Shown here piece after piece: positions 22,068 through 35,473 of a stretch of DNA of 64,000 nucleotides. Source of the DNA: Erigeron canadensis (Eukaryota > Streptophyta > Magnoliopsida > Asterales > Asteraceae); assembly GCF_010389155.1 (NCBI RefSeq), contig NC_057769.1:14074735-14138734 (forward strand), in the 5' to 3' direction. Numbering within the stretch: position 1 is the first letter of the stretch; each line of letters begins with the position of its first letter. A model generated the notes under the pieces. The model was given only the letters and a program-made list of their open reading frames with translations, was not told the DNA's origin and ran no database searches. Position numbers and translations under genes: made by a program.

Positions 22068-23460
22068 ACACATAGGGAAATGTTAATTTGAGAAACCATA
22101 AATTAGCAAGAATTTTTGAGAACCTTTTAAGTTAATTGTAGCCATTGGATGAAAATGATCAAAGACTAATACTCATAATGACAAATTTGTAAATAATTTT
22201 TAAGCAAAACAAACAGTTATGCTTCTAAGGGTAATATGGATATAATTTAAAAAGCCTTGACTACCAATCCGTTATGGCTTTATGTTGTTAGACATTGAAA
22301 TTCAAATTAGTCAAAGTCTAACTATTTTTTTTTTCTTTAAGTTTTCTTTATAATAAAGGTTAGTTTTTAAAACAATTAACTATATATTCAAACATAAGAC
22401 TAAATATATGTTTTTATTAAATGAATCTTGCATATATGCTTTTATTTAATTAAAAATTGGTATTTAAATTTATATTATTCATCTTGCATATGTATATGCA
22501 CAAACTAATTTCATAAGACGTTATTAAAAAAAATTGCATACATATATGCTCATATGATTGAAAAGACACATGTGATCGCTAACTAATTCCATATATATGA
22601 TCACTAACTAACCTTGCACATATGATCACTAACTAATCTCGCACATGTGATCATTATCAAAAAAAAAATTAAAAAAATAATTGCATCCATATATGCTCAT
22701 ATGATTGAAAAGACACATGTGATCACTAACTAATCTTGCACATGTGATCATTATTAAAAAAAACAATTGCATACATATACGCTCATATGATTGAAAAGAC
22801 ACATGTGATCACTAACTAATCTCATGAAACATATATTATAAACTATCTCACACATGTTTGCGTACACAATGATTTACAACATACTTAGACGCATAGCTCA
22901 TATAATTGTTTATGCACATGTAATTCTATATCTAATGTTCATGCACATATGCCTGCATAATATGCATGTTCATACATCTTTTCGTATGCGCATTCGTACA
23001 CATATGCTTATATGTTTGTTCATCCGCATGTGCTCATATCCCAAATCCCATCATCAACTAATCACTCAATGTTCATATATGCATCCTCTATTCTGTCTAC
23101 ATTTGAAAATTTTTCTAAATAAAACGTATATATATGTGCATATCGTCTACTTTAAAACAAACATTAATGTCAAAAGAAGGAAATGAAAAAAGCGAAAGGA
23201 AAAATGGTCATATTACAACACATTACTTTTTACGTCATTATTTCCGAATACAAGAAGATTAAATTCAATACCATAATATTTGATGACTATGAGCTCCACC
23301 CAGATATATAACTAAATAACATATATTGCAAGTTTCAAAGGCAACATAATATAAAGGAGATCATCAAGATTTGTACAGGTTAACAAATACGACATAATAA
23401 ATGCAAACAAAATATTATAACAAATAATTAGTAGGATTTCAATTTATTGTTTGGTTACCA
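22068..23460. other. Worn element with TTTGAGAACC-type end and repeat-rich interior
   Basis: Begins near TTAATTTGAGAAACCATAAA and AATTTTTGAGAACCTTTTAA (22085-22130), resembling the ends of the two foldback elements earlier in the window. A matching right end was not found. The interior is full of CATATATGCTCATATG and CACATGTGATCACTAAC words. Confidence 0.4.
22533..22824 (+). repeat. Three imperfect repeats of about 60 bases
   Basis: Units starting TTGCATACATATATGCTCAT and running through GATTGAAAAGACACATGTGA and CACTAACTAATC begin at about 22533, 22680 and 22766. Confidence 0.75.
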
Positions 23461-23464
23461 AATA

Positions 23465-23814
23465 AAAGATATAGTAATTGTTTAAATTTAACATAGGAAA
23501 AAAAATATTATTGTACTCTGATTTTCCCATGTAAATGTGGAAATACAAGATTTGTTAACAGTTATAGATGAGAGAAATTCATGGGATTTTTAGTTTTGAT
23601 TTTGTATCAATTAGAAGCTAATTATTAAAGCACAACAATGCCCTTATGTATAATTATTAAAGATATAGTACTTGTTTAAATTTAACAAAGGAAAAAAAAG
23701 ATATCATCATACTCTAATTTGCCCATGTAAAAGTGGAAATACAAGATTTGTTAACCGTTATAGATGAGAGAAATTCATGGGATTTTTAGTTTTAATTTAG
23801 TATCAATTAGAATC
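23465..23814 (+). repeat. Near-tandem duplication of about 155 bases
   Basis: Unit 1 at about 23465-23617 and unit 2 at about 23659-23814, offset 194-198 bases, share AAAGATATAGTA, TTGTTTAAATTTAACA, GTGGAAATACAAGATTTGTT and GAGAGAAATTCATGGGATTT with few differences. Confidence 0.85.
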
Positions 23815-25603
23815 CAATTTTTTTGACCCATTTACAAACCAAATAAGATTAGTAATCTGAATTCCACTGAATTTTGATTCCTTAGACATATTTTGATTTC
23901 GTCAAAAAACATTTTGTGAACCAAACTGCCATTTTGATTACAAAATTTTGTTAATTGTTATGTAGGTTCTTTTTTTTTTCAAGATCAAGCACTTCCACAA
24001 CATATGCACCCACAAGCTACGCACATGTTTCTTATAGATCCATAGGAGCCACCTTTTATGTATGAATATATGGAACTGCATGAAAACTAATGTGATTGTT
24101 CATGTTTATTCACTTGAATTTAACCAAACAAACACTTACACTTAAACATTCACACAACTGTTCGTCTGCTTACAACCACATATCAATTAGAGAGACATTA
24201 ATGGTTTACGTGCAAAGCATCTTTGTGAAAATCAATCGTCTTAATACATCATATACACTATAACTGTAGTTATAATTAGACAAAATACGAGGTTTTATGT
24301 CTGAAGCAATGACCTAACTAGCTTATAAAAATGGTTCTTTTCACAAATCATTGTTAGCTTTCAATTCCAACATATTACTATGTGCTTTTTTTTTTTTTTA
24401 AAGTTTTAAATTAAAGGCTTCAATTAGACCACCAACATTGATTAGTTAGTTTTGTACTAATTTATGATAAAGCTAGGTTTGAATTTGGTAACTTATATAT
24501 ATATGAAGGTTTGACCGTATTCAACATTATAATTACATTAACAAAACAAACATTATTGTTAATAAGTTAGGTTTATCTTCATAGTATATATAACACACAG
24601 ATAAGTCAGCTCATAAAAAAACTTAGAATTGCTTACATTGCTGAATGAAGCATAAAACCTTTGACATGGGTTAAGGGTCCATGATGTTTGAACTATTAAT
24701 GCAAGGCCGGCTCAATCTTTTTTGGGGCTCTAAGCGGGATTAATTTCGGGGGTCTTTTTATGGTCTTTAATAGAAGCCTTACCCCTTTACCCCGTTTGAG
24801 ATCAACAAACAATAAATGAAAAAAGCTTATAAATGTGATTAATAGTCACCCGAAAAGCATACATGAAAGTAAAGCATAGAACTAAAATAAATTTTCTCAT
24901 TAACTAAAATAAATCTTCTCTTTTAAAGGTATGGTGGCTATTCATATGTGTTCTTTTATGTGTTTATGTGTATACCATGGACAAATTGACTACAGTAGCA
25001 ACTATTAAGAATTGAGAAAAAAGGATAGTAGACATCAACTTATCTTATTATGATATCTCTTTAATTCCTTTTGAATGTAATGAGGAAGTGGACTAGTAGA
25101 GTGTGGAGAGACTTTTGTATTACCTACTTACCTATGTTTATTTTTTAAGCCCAAAACTAAACTTACAAAGTACACAACAATAGGAAAAATTACAACTCAA
25201 TTTGGGGGCCTTAATAATTGGGGGCTTTAGGTAATGACCTATCCTAACATAAATATAGAGCAATGGTATACGACACGAATAATTAAACATGATAAGTGTT
25301 TGTTTTTTTATTTATTTAATTTAATAAATATAGAACGATAACATTAAGAAGAAAAACAAAAGGAAGTTTTTGGGGATAAGTGTAAGATTAAGAAATTTGT
25401 GAGGAAGAAAAATATATATAACGCAGTTGTATCACTTGGTGTGATTGTAAGGGGTTCAACACATACACGACTCACAATGAAAATACAAACTTGAAGGATA
25501 CTTAGTGGAGAAAAAAGTATAGGGGTTAACACTCAAATATCGCTAACTATAGGGACGATTTGTGACAATTCCTTAAAATTAAAAGAACACATTTTCTGGT
25601 GTT
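23815..25603. other. AT-rich intergenic DNA upstream of NOP2
   Basis: No gene supported. A stretch around 24700-25240 (AAGGCCGGCTCAATC near the left, GGGGGCTTTAGGTAATGACC near the right) looks like a non-autonomous DNA transposon remnant without provable ends. GGGACGATTTGTGACAATTCC at about 25550 matches the terminal repeat of the element at 49035-50421 and is probably a solo end of that family. Confidence 0.45.
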
Positions 25604-25612
25604 AAACCCTAA
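25604..25612 (+). promoter_or_regulatory. Telo-box upstream of NOP2
   Basis: AAACCCTAA about 190 bases before the ATG, followed by AAGCCCTAA. In plants this motif is common in promoters and leaders of ribosomal and ribosome-biogenesis genes, which fits the neighbour. Confidence 0.6.
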
Positions 25613-25733
25613 AAGCCCTAATAGCTACTCCCGCCACTCTTTCTTCTTCTTCATCCTCTTTGTTGTCTCTATACCTCCTTCTGGTACGCCTTTTCTTTCT
25701 TAGAGTATTACTTATTATCATCAATTTATTTCC

Positions 25734-25742
25734 AAACCCTAA
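25734..25742 (+). promoter_or_regulatory. Second telo-box upstream of NOP2
   Basis: Another AAACCCTAA, about 60 bases before the ATG, perhaps within a leader intron (a GTACGCC donor-like word lies at about 25684). Confidence 0.5.
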
Positions 25743-25804
25743 TCTCTGAATTTATTTGTAGGTTAGTTGAATTAATTACTATTATTATAGATTAAATAAT
25801 AAAA

Positions 25805-28800
25805 ATGGGTGTTAGAGGTAGAAAGAAGAAATTAAACATCACCAAAACAACACAAGAAGAAGAAGTAGACTTTGTTTCTCTTAACAAGAAGGAGAAAAAA
25901 GATATTTTGAGTGATGACTCTGATATTGAAGAACATCAACAAGAAGAGATTGTGGATAGGTCTGATTTGTCTTCAGACGGCGAAGAAGACGATGCCTTCG
26001 CTGCCGATATTTTACAAGGCGACGACGACGACGAAGATGACGACAAAGATGTTGATCAAGGTAGTTTTTTTTTTATACCAATTAGAATTTACAAAAAAGA
26101 TAAAAATGATTAATTTTAGTTTGATGTTTGCTCTAGTTAAACTGCTAAGTTATACAAATGATAGTCTTTTTTGACTGCTTTAAACACATTATAGAAAATA
26201 ATGTTAAAAAGGTTTTTACTTTGCTTGTTAACTTATTACCTAACTTGTCCATTTTGAAAGCTACGAAGTGTATAATAATTAACCTGGACTCTATCAAATT
26301 GATGACTAGATATGACTTAACGAATTCCGTTAACTGAATCTTCTGAGAGAGTCACAACGCATCAAACCTTCTTGTCTTAATATTGTCGCATACACGATAA
26401 CTATAGACATTTATCAAAAGTTCACCAACTGACTTTTAAGAAAACGTTGAATGTTTCATTCAAGTTTGTGTCACAATTATGTTAATGTCCACAACACATA
26501 TAATTTATGATTTTATTTCTGTTAGGTTTTAAACTGAGAGTATTACGTATATAAATTAAGAAGCATGTTGATTGGTAAAAATATTAGATGATGGGTTATA
26601 TTTGGTTGAATTGATTTTACCGTTTGATTACAACACTTTAAAACTATTTCAACGTTATAATCTGGTTTACTATATCTGTGTACAGAGATGGGATCAGGGT
26701 CGGAGTCAGATTCTGATGGTTCCGAAAAAGATATTGATGATATATCCAAAGTCATTGATATTAAAAGAAAGAAAGAACAACAAGATGCAGAGGATGAACT
26801 ACAGCTTAACATCAGAGAACAACCTGATGAGTTTCGGTTGCCGACACAGGAGGTTTAGTGCTACTCTTGTTTATGGATTTCTGGTTAGACGTCATGTTTT
26901 TTTACTCTTGTATTATGGTCTTGTTTTCATACTCTTGGATCTCATTTATCATAGGAACTTGAAGAGGAGGCTCGTGGACCACCTGATCTCACTGGTCTTA
27001 AACAAAGAATACAAGAGGGTGGGTCTTATCTTGTGATCATATATTTATTCTCCGCTGCCATATATCTATTCTTGCTTCATGTTTATTTTAACATTCTTCG
27101 AATTATACTTGCCAGTTGTTAGGGTGCTCTCAAATTTTAAAGATTTGAGACAAGAGGGAGTAACGCGAAAGCAATATGTAAACCAACTTAAGTTGGATTT
27201 GGGTTCATATTATGGCTATAATGAGTTCCTTATAACTTCTTTCATTGAGGTAATGAATTCTTTCTGTGTATTAATTTCTATCGGGACACCTCTAAAAAGT
27301 TATTACACCTTGTGATATAATTGTATTTAATATTAAACTTCCTACAGCTGTTTCCACCTGTTGAACTTATGGAAGTGCTTGAAGCCTTTGAAAAGCCTCG
27401 ACCTATTACCCTCCGTACCAACACATTGAAGGTGATACAAAACTTATTTCTTGTTTTGATAATATTTTCATTTTCTTGGTTTGTGGTCTCATATTCATCT
27501 TGGTTCACCTTTTTCTGAGGATATAGACACGAAGACGAGACTTAGCTGGTGTTTTGTTGAATCGAGGAATCAACTTAGACCCCCTAAGCAAGTGGTCAAA
27601 GGTATAGATCAGTCATTGATATTAGTCCCTTAATAATATATTTTTTGTTGTTGTAATGGCTCTTTTAATATTACACAGGTTGGTCTGGTTGTTTATGATC
27701 ATCAAGTACCATATGGTGCAACCCCTGAGTATTTGGCTGGTCATTACATGGTATGTAAAGTCATAGTCTATATAGCTAATAAATAGTATTATTAGCATTT
27801 ACTGATTACATCCTTGTTTTTTGTGTTGCATCTATTTTTGTGTATGCTACTATTTACAGGTGCAAAGTGCAAGCTCTTTTTTACCTGTTATGGCCCTCGC
27901 TCCTCAGGAGAACGAGCGGATTGTTGACATGGCGTAAATATCAAGCACCCCTTTCTCCTTGCACCTACATTCAATGTATATCCCATCCCAGTCATGCTGC
28001 TTCTTTCTTACTATAATATATTTTGTTTGCAGGGCTTCTCCTGGTGGTAAAACGACTTATATTGCAGCTCTGATGAAGAACACTGGTATGCTCTTTCTAA
28101 ACAGTTACCTAGTTTTTAGGCATCAAGTTGTGTCTTATATTTCAACTTAAATATGCATGTATGGTTGACCGTTACACGCTTTGACTTTATTAGTTTGCAT
28201 GTCTTGTGTATGTGCTTCATATACACATATCTTTTAGAGTTGTGTGTCAATTGTGATGCATGTTGGAACCCTGTGGCTGTCAATATTTCAATCCCTTGTA
28301 ACACAAAGTGACTGTTATTAGGTATAATTTACGCTAATGAGATGAAGGAGCAGAGGCTAAGTAAACTGACATCAAATTTACAGAGATTGGGTGTCACAAA
28401 CACTATAGTATGCAGCTACGATGGGAGAGAGGTTAGCTTCTGTTTATTTATTTATTCAAATCAGATGAGTGGCTTTTGATGTCCAATCTTTACTATTTTG
28501 TTTCTGTTTTTGGGCCCTTTCTAATCAACTCTTCTTCATTTTAACTTTAGCTTCCCAAAGTTTTGGGTCACAGAGCAATAGACAGGGTTTTGTTGGATGC
28601 TCCTTGCAGTGGTACCGGGGTAAGCTTTAAGCTTTGGATTCTCAAACAGTCAAACTTGTGTAGTCTTTGCCCGTCACTTGAATTAAATGTACTTCTATAA
28701 AATCTACAGGTTATATCTAAAGATGAGTCTGTCAAAACCTCAAAAAGTGCTGCTGATGTGCAGAACTGTTCTCGTCTACAGAAGGTATTATCTTTTAATA

Positions 28801-31800
28801 CACGTTACTTAATAAGTTGGGTGTAAAGGGGCCGCCAAGCTCACTAAAGATTGGCTCAATTTTTGAGCCTTATATGAAAAACTCGTTTTCACGCTCCGTA
28901 TGAGCTTTTAGGCTTAAGCTTGACTTGAACTTGACTTGTTTCTTCAATCAAGTTAATGAAATTCAAGTTTAGCTGAGAATGGCTCTTTAAGTGTTAAAAG
29001 GTTAAGCTGGGTAGTGTAGTATTTTGTTTTAATCGCTGCATAACTATCAGGTGATATTAACTATTCATTAATATATAAAATTTGTTAGTAACTATTCATT
29101 AATATGTAACCCTTGCACCTTTATTCCTCTCTAATGTCAGTAACTATTCATTAATATGTAAAATTTGTTTGATATACATCTTGCAACTTAGCAAAAGTCA
29201 TGTATGTTTTTTGAAACTGCCAACATGAAAATGAAGGAAAGTCTTCATATAAAATTTGGAGAGAGAATTTCTTTCATGTAAACATTTGGAGAGAAGAAGA
29301 GTAGAAACTGATTTTTAAGATGGGAAATAATATACAAAAGTACATAAAAAAGAGATGCAGGTATGAGGCATCAGATAATAGCATTGAAATGAAAATCATC
29401 CACAGTTTGTTAAGCTGCTAAACAGTTTTGCTTTTCATTATTGGGTATGTCAGACTTTATATTTTTGCTGTTGCTAGAATATTAATTGTATGACGGTGAT
29501 GGTGTTCACATATGGTGTAACCAACTACATCATGTGAATTTTGAAAATTTAATAGTTTATGTCATCATAAATATATTTGCTGCCTTTAGAAAGAACAAAA
29601 AAATATTTTAATGTTTAAATATTGTACATTACATCTAAAATGTTATTAACTTTCGACGCAATTCTGATTTGAAGTCATTTACTAAACTAAAATTTGATCA
29701 CACAAATTCCTACACAACATGAGCAATTTACAATTATCTTAGAAAATACCAAAATGAAATGTGAATCATTTATTTCGGGTTGAGGCTAAAATTCCTCGTT
29801 CTCCAAAGGTCTAAAATTTTGCCTAAGGTGCTTGCAGCCTCTCTCTTCATTTTATTTATACATGTTTGACATGTTTAATAAATTGGTTATTTATCAACTT
29901 TTAAGAAATGGACAGAGGGCTGATGGCTCAATCCAATCTGATGTGGCCCATATTTCAAAATTAACTTTTCTGTCTAGAATCTATATTGACCGTTTACCCA
30001 AATATCTAGTGACTGGGAAACATATACCTTGAGAGGGGTTTATAGGTGGGAAGTAGCTCATCTGCAAACAGGGTCAGATTGACCATCTGATTGCACGTAG
30101 TTTAATGATGTGAGAAGATTAATGAAAATACGAGATTTGAAGTGTGAGATATTTTAGTTTCCGTAGATTTTGAGAAAAACTCATTTTGGATTTTGTTGAT
30201 ATGCAGGAACTTATACTCGCGGCTATTGACATGGTGGATGCAAATTCAAAGTCAGGGGGTTATGTGGTTTATTCAACATGCTCTATGATGGTTATCGAGG
30301 TATTGTGACTCTCCATGATTGATTCGTTTGTCTAGATATCATTCCAGATTTTGGCAGCCCCACTTTTATCTTCTTGATCTTGTGGTTTTGCAGAATGAAG
30401 ATGTAATAGACTATGCACTAAAGAAGAGGGATGTTAAACTTGTGCCATGTGGATTAGACTTTGGTACCAAAGGGTACTTTCCTTTTCTCGATACTTTATT
30501 GAAATTTTATGAATTTATCAACATCAAGTTAAGCATACGTGTCTAAAACATCTGTTCTTTCTCTAGGTTTAAATGCTTTAGGGAACGTCGTTTTCATCCG
30601 TCATTGGAATTGACAAGACGTTTTTATCCACATGTGAACAACATGGATGGCTTTTTTGTTGCGAAGGTTTGTCATTGTTAGCAATATCTACCTTAGCTGA
30701 AATCATATGCTATATTAAACTTGGCAAGATGGGTTTTTCAAAATTTGGCACATTTTGGAATGACTGGGTCAACTTGTAATATTATGCCCAAACAAATGAA
30801 TCGTTTTTATGAATTATTGGTGTGTCAGACGTGATTAAAACACATATGCTTTTTATGACCAATCTAACTTCTACAAAAAGATAGCTGGCTGTGCGCTCTC
30901 GTAATACACTTGACGAGTTTTGTCCTATGGCCTTCCAAGCTTATTATCTTATGTTAGCTGTTTGACCTGATAGAAATTACAAATAACCTAAATGGTCCGT
31001 TAATATATAAATTGGCAGAGATTGCCACATCTAATGCACATATCTAGGTTTTCTGTAAAAATTATATTAATTGTACTTATCACGAGCTAGCTGATGAGAA
31101 ACAGAACTTCCTGACTTGTGCTCCATGGAGTTGATTTATTTTTTGTTCCGTTGTGTATAATGTACTAATACGTAGATCATTATACTTTCATATTTCAGTT
31201 ACAGAAAATGAGTAATTTAGAGGGTGCTCCAGCGACAATTTCTGAACTGCAAGAAGTCGTGGAGGAAGGTACTGAGTTTGAACCTAGCACTGCACAGATC
31301 CCAAAAGCAGAAATCGCGCTGCCTCAGAAGAACCGTCCAGTGATTAAAGAGAGTCAAAAGTCGATCCGTAAAAATGGTTCTCTTAAAAGAAAGAAAGAAG
31401 AAAATTCTGTACCCACCGGGAAGAGGAAGAAATATAAACCTCCTCCTAGAGAAGAGATCTCAAAAGCCAGGTACTTTTTTTTCTCTTTTGGTCATCACAC
31501 TGGATGCCTTCTAGCATGTTTAATGCTAATAGATCCCATATTTCCCAAAATATTCTACATTACTTTGTGGATGTTTTATTGTCACATGAACACTTGGTTT
31601 AGTTCAAAAAACAGTTTAAAGCTGGATCAAGAACAGATTGTGTTTGGTTTGCTTGACCTGCTGAAACTTTTTTCTAAATTTTATATTTCAGAAATATTTA
31701 TCATATTACAAAGACTTCATTGATAATCTCTAATCAAGAATTATTGAGGTTGTGGCACGAGTTCATTTACAATATTTTGGCAAGTTTCCTAGGTTTTCAT

Positions 31801-32077
31801 TAAATGCTTAGTATAGAGTGCACACACCGGTTATAATATTGCAGTTATTATGAAAACATGGGTTGGTTGTAAACATCTATGGCCATGGTTTGTTCTCACA
31901 TAGGCAGTCTTACAAAGACAGGATTCATGTTATATAATGATTTTTTTGTATTTATGGTCAACTGTTTTTTGTTTTGGCTTATGTAGGGAAGAGAAGAGAC
32001 AAGCTTTAAGAGAAGCCAAAAAGAAAGCTACCAAGGAAACAAAATTCCGAAGCAAGAAAGCCACACCTGCGGTATGA
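25805..32077 (+). CDS. NOP2: rRNA (cytosine-C5)-methyltransferase, NOP2/OLI2 type
   Basis: Nucleolar enzyme that transfers a methyl group from S-adenosylmethionine to a cytosine in 25S rRNA. Exons: 25805-26060, 26686-26852, 26955-27018, 27116-27249, 27348-27431, 27527-27601, 27679-27750, 27860-27933, 28033-28085, 28322-28431, 28551-28619, 28710-28784, 30207-30299, 30394-30473, 30567-30666, 31199-31470, 31987-32077; sum 1869 bases, 622 aa, GT-AG borders. Seen: acidic, lysine-rich N-terminus (residues 1-120); RNA-contact block [15 protein letters not shown] motif [16 protein letters not shown]; catalytic motif DAPCSGTG (Cys382) and motif YSTCS (Cys436), the two cysteines of the mechanism; basic C-terminal tail, probably nucleolar targeting. 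The stop TGA lies in a possible GTATGA donor, so splicing to 36659-36763 (34 more codons, in frame) is possible. Intact. Confidence 0.94.
28785..30206 (+). other. Longest intron of NOP2
   Basis: 1.4 kb intron 12. It contains three copies of TAACTATTCATTAATAT at about 29058, 29090 and 29140. No transposon with defined ends recognised. Confidence 0.6.
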
Positions 32078-32502
32078 TATGTTCAACGTGGATTCACTAT
32101 CGTATACTACTACTAGAATTGTCAAACGCGTCATGTCCAAATTCATTTACATGCCGGTATTTTTTGAGAATGAAACTAGCATTATAGGTTATTTGTATTT
32201 CTCTGTTCAAGTTGTTGTCTGTCCCGAACCAAGGGCTTGCTTGCAAATCGTTTTGAACTTGTGTTACTTGTGGGTAGTATTACTTGAGGATCGGTGGCAT
32301 ATTTTATTTCTTGTTATTTACTTGTTCTAACAATCTCTTAAATGTAATTTTTGATTTTCTGGTTTAGTTTTTCAATTTTTGCCAACCAAGACATTACAAT
32401 ATACATGAAGAATATAACACCTCTAAATGCTAAAATTGATTTTGATTTTTTATTCCAAGATTTTTTTTGTCGATAATGTTTCGAGAATCAATGTAGTCAT
32501 AT
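32078..32502. other. 3' untranslated or last-intron sequence of NOP2
   Basis: Directly follows the NOP2 stop and precedes the poly-T that marks the LINE 3' end. No coding sequence. Confidence 0.5.
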
Positions 32503-32679
32503 TTTTTTTTTTAACGGTTAAGAAGCTTTAAATTATAAAACTCCAACTAGATGAACCATGTTAGAGGTAGGGGAGGTAGCCCAATCTATGATAGCCTACT
32601 AGTGGATATATGGTGCAAGTACACTAATATTGTAAATAAAGACAGTCATGATATTTTAAAGACTATTTAAAAGTATTCC

Positions 32680-34474
32680 TTATATATTGGCGTTTACGTC
32701 ATAAAGTATGAATGGTATGATGCGAAATTTTGAATATGAATTTGATAATAAACTAAATGCAACAACAATAGCTAAACTTTTTTTGATTTTTTTTATAACT
32801 TCAATTATAAATTTGTTATCGTTCATTTTAGCCACTGTAATATTTTCTCGAAACATGGTCGTTTCCATTCTAGATTTCCAGACTCCACAAACAGCGTTAC
32901 TAATGGGCACCGGGTTCCAACATTTTTTCGTATTATGAATAGCATCAATAACTCTTCTCCACAGCGCCTTACCTTCGGTTCGATACCTCCATAGCCACTT
33001 GGAAAGGAGAGCCACATTGGACTCTCGAAGTTTACATAAGCCGAGGCCACCAGAGTTGATTGGTGAGGCCACACGGTCCCAAGCCACCCAATGTATTTTC
33101 TTTGTATCACTTGATCCACCCCAAAGGAATTTCCTTATAATACTTTCCAACCCGTTTATCACCTTTTCAGGAACCTTGAAAAGAGAGAAATAGTAATTTG
33201 GAAGGCTTTCCAAAACAGCTTTCACCAAAGTGACCCTCCCGGCAAAAGAGACGCAGTTTGATTTCCAAAGGGCTAGTCTAGACTCGAAAATATCAAAAAT
33301 AAAATCCCAGCTAGCGACCTTATTCATGTTGCCACCAATTCTCAAACCCAACAGATTGAAAGGAAGAGAACCCTCTTTACACTTGATACACGAAGCCATC
33401 CTTTTAACTTCATGATCATCCACCCCCACCCCAAACAAGTTGGACTTATTGAAATTTATTTTAAGCCCCGAACATAAATAGAAGCCCCTTAATAAACGAG
33501 TTACCTTTTTAAGATTTACCTCAGACCATTCTCCCATAAAATGAAATCGTCCGCGTAGAGCAAGTGTGAGATTATAGGACCTTGGTTGGGCAGCCGGATT
33601 CCTATAATGGCATTGCGGTCAGTCGCTGTCTTCCATCATCCAAGCAAGACCTTCCATGACAATCAGAAATAGGAACGGGGACAGGGGGTCTCCCTGTCTC
33701 AGTCCCTTGTAACAATTGAATTCAAAAGTTGGAGAGCCGTTGTCCAGAACCGCAGCTCTAGCAGAGGAAACAATACCAAAGATCCACCTTTGCCACCGGT
33801 CCGGGAAGCCTATTTGATCCAAAATATCCAGTAAAAAACCCCAATTAACGTTGTCAAAAGCTTTATTGAAATCAATCTTCAAAATAAAAGCCTTCCTTTT
33901 TTCCTTTTTGAGCCAAGATACCATCTCATTCATGATAAGAGGGCCATCTAGGATCGATTTGTCACTAATAAAAGCACTTTGTGAATAAGAGATTACAGAG
34001 CATAATACCTTCTTCAAGCGGTTAGCGAGCACTTTTGAGATGATTTTGTTTATAACTCCAATGAGACCAATGGGTCTGTAGTCATTGAGGGAGCCCGGGT
34101 CCTTACACTTAGGGACCAGAGTAATAAAGGACGAGCTGCAGCCTTTGCTAATGATCCCTGTTTCGTAAAAAATATTGAGGACCTTTACAAAATCCGTTTC
34201 CAGCCTCCCCCAATTTTTTTTTTATAAATCTGAAATTAAAACCGTCTGGGCTGGGGGCCTTATCATCTCCACAGGAGAAAACGGCCTGCTTGATTTCAGT
34301 CACTGAAAACTTTGCAATGAGCAGGTCCGCCTCTTCCTTTGCGAGTCTGGATTCCGGTTCATAAGATAATTTGGGCCTGACAGCCCATTCTTCCTTGAAC
34401 TTATCTCTAAAGAAACTGAAAACTTGTTTCTTGATTAGAGATGGTTTGGTAACCCATTTTCCTTCCACCATCAA
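32680..34474 (-). pseudogene. LINE reverse transcriptase, frameshifted
   Basis: Finger, palm and thumb blocks are recognisable in three frames: KAPSPDGFNFRFIK, DFNKAFDNVNW, RQGDPLSPFLF, YADD (33557-33546), LLGLRIGG, and the after-palm blocks SFAGRVTLVKAVLESLP and KIHWVAWD. At least two frame changes and one internal stop separate them. Confidence 0.85.
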
Positions 34475-34552
34475 CCCAGGTATACCATTCTGCCTTTTCC
34501 TATTGTTAATTAACCCGTGGAAGTATTTGGTGTTTTCGTTGCCTTCAACCGC

Positions 34553-35473
34553 TCACTTGCATCTCGAGCGTTGCTTGAGGTCGCTAGCTTTATTTTTGTC
34601 AAAATCGGCAATTGTTTTAAGACACTCCAATCTGGTCCAGTTTTCATCCTCAGATAACTCTTCCTCTTCAACCTTGGTGTTTAGTTCTTCGAGTTCCATT
34701 TTACAAATCTCAACTTTCTCCTCTTCCTTTTTCTTGAATTCGTCTCTCCAACTACGAAGGCAGTCACGTAGCCATCTAAATTTTAGCGTCAAAATCACAT
34801 CAGGTGGCCCTATACCCTTAAAAGTATCAAAACCTTTGTTAACAGTTTCTTCAAAACCGTCCCTATCCATCCAAGAAATGAAAACCCGGAATGGCCTAGG
34901 TCCAAAGTTTCTGTTCGCCAGAGTGAGGAGAATAGGGTTGTGATCCGACCTCAACCTTGGTAAAGAACGAAAGCAAGCAACCGGCCAAGAATCCACAACC
35001 TCACGTCCCACCAGTAATCTATCGATTTTGCTTAACTTTTTTCCCCAATCACCCTCCATAAGGAAAGTAAATTTACTTCCCTTCATCTCAAATTCATGGA
35101 GGTTAGAGGCTTCGATAAAAGCATTAAATTCACGGGCACCATGATGCTGGAAAACCGACCCCCTTCTTTCCTCTGCCACCCTTACCGAGTTGAAATCTCC
35201 AATAAAAAACCATAAACCAGAGCCCCCATTCTTCATACTAGTTAACTTTCCCCATAACTCTCTTTTTGCCCTTCTACTTTGCGGAGCATAGACATTTACC
35301 ACAAAGAAGAAATCATTCGAACCTTTCATAGTGCCTTTTATCAAAAGAAAATTACTATCCTTCACAACATTAACCATTCTGAAAATCGAGGGATCCCAAA
35401 CGTAGACCCCCCGATCTTCCAATCGAATCCACAAATTCAAACTCGAAATTTGAGTTGCCCCAATAATTACCAA
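34553..35473 (-). pseudogene. LINE endonuclease fragment
   Basis: Exonuclease-endonuclease-phosphatase fold, C-terminal two thirds, with VVNVYAPQ, FIGDFNSVR and the SDHNP box that holds catalytic Asp and His. The N-terminal catalytic Asn/Glu region is absent, so target-primed nicking is not possible. Confidence 0.8.

Noticed and set aside
22854..23186. 110-codon frame rich in His, Tyr and Met
   Set aside because: It results from CATATG/ACATGT repeats.
24700..25240. Complete hAT or PIF element
   Set aside because: No inverted ends or target duplication could be matched.
34371..34943. 190-codon plus-strand Ser/Leu-rich frame
   Set aside because: Antisense shadow of the LINE endonuclease and reverse transcriptase.
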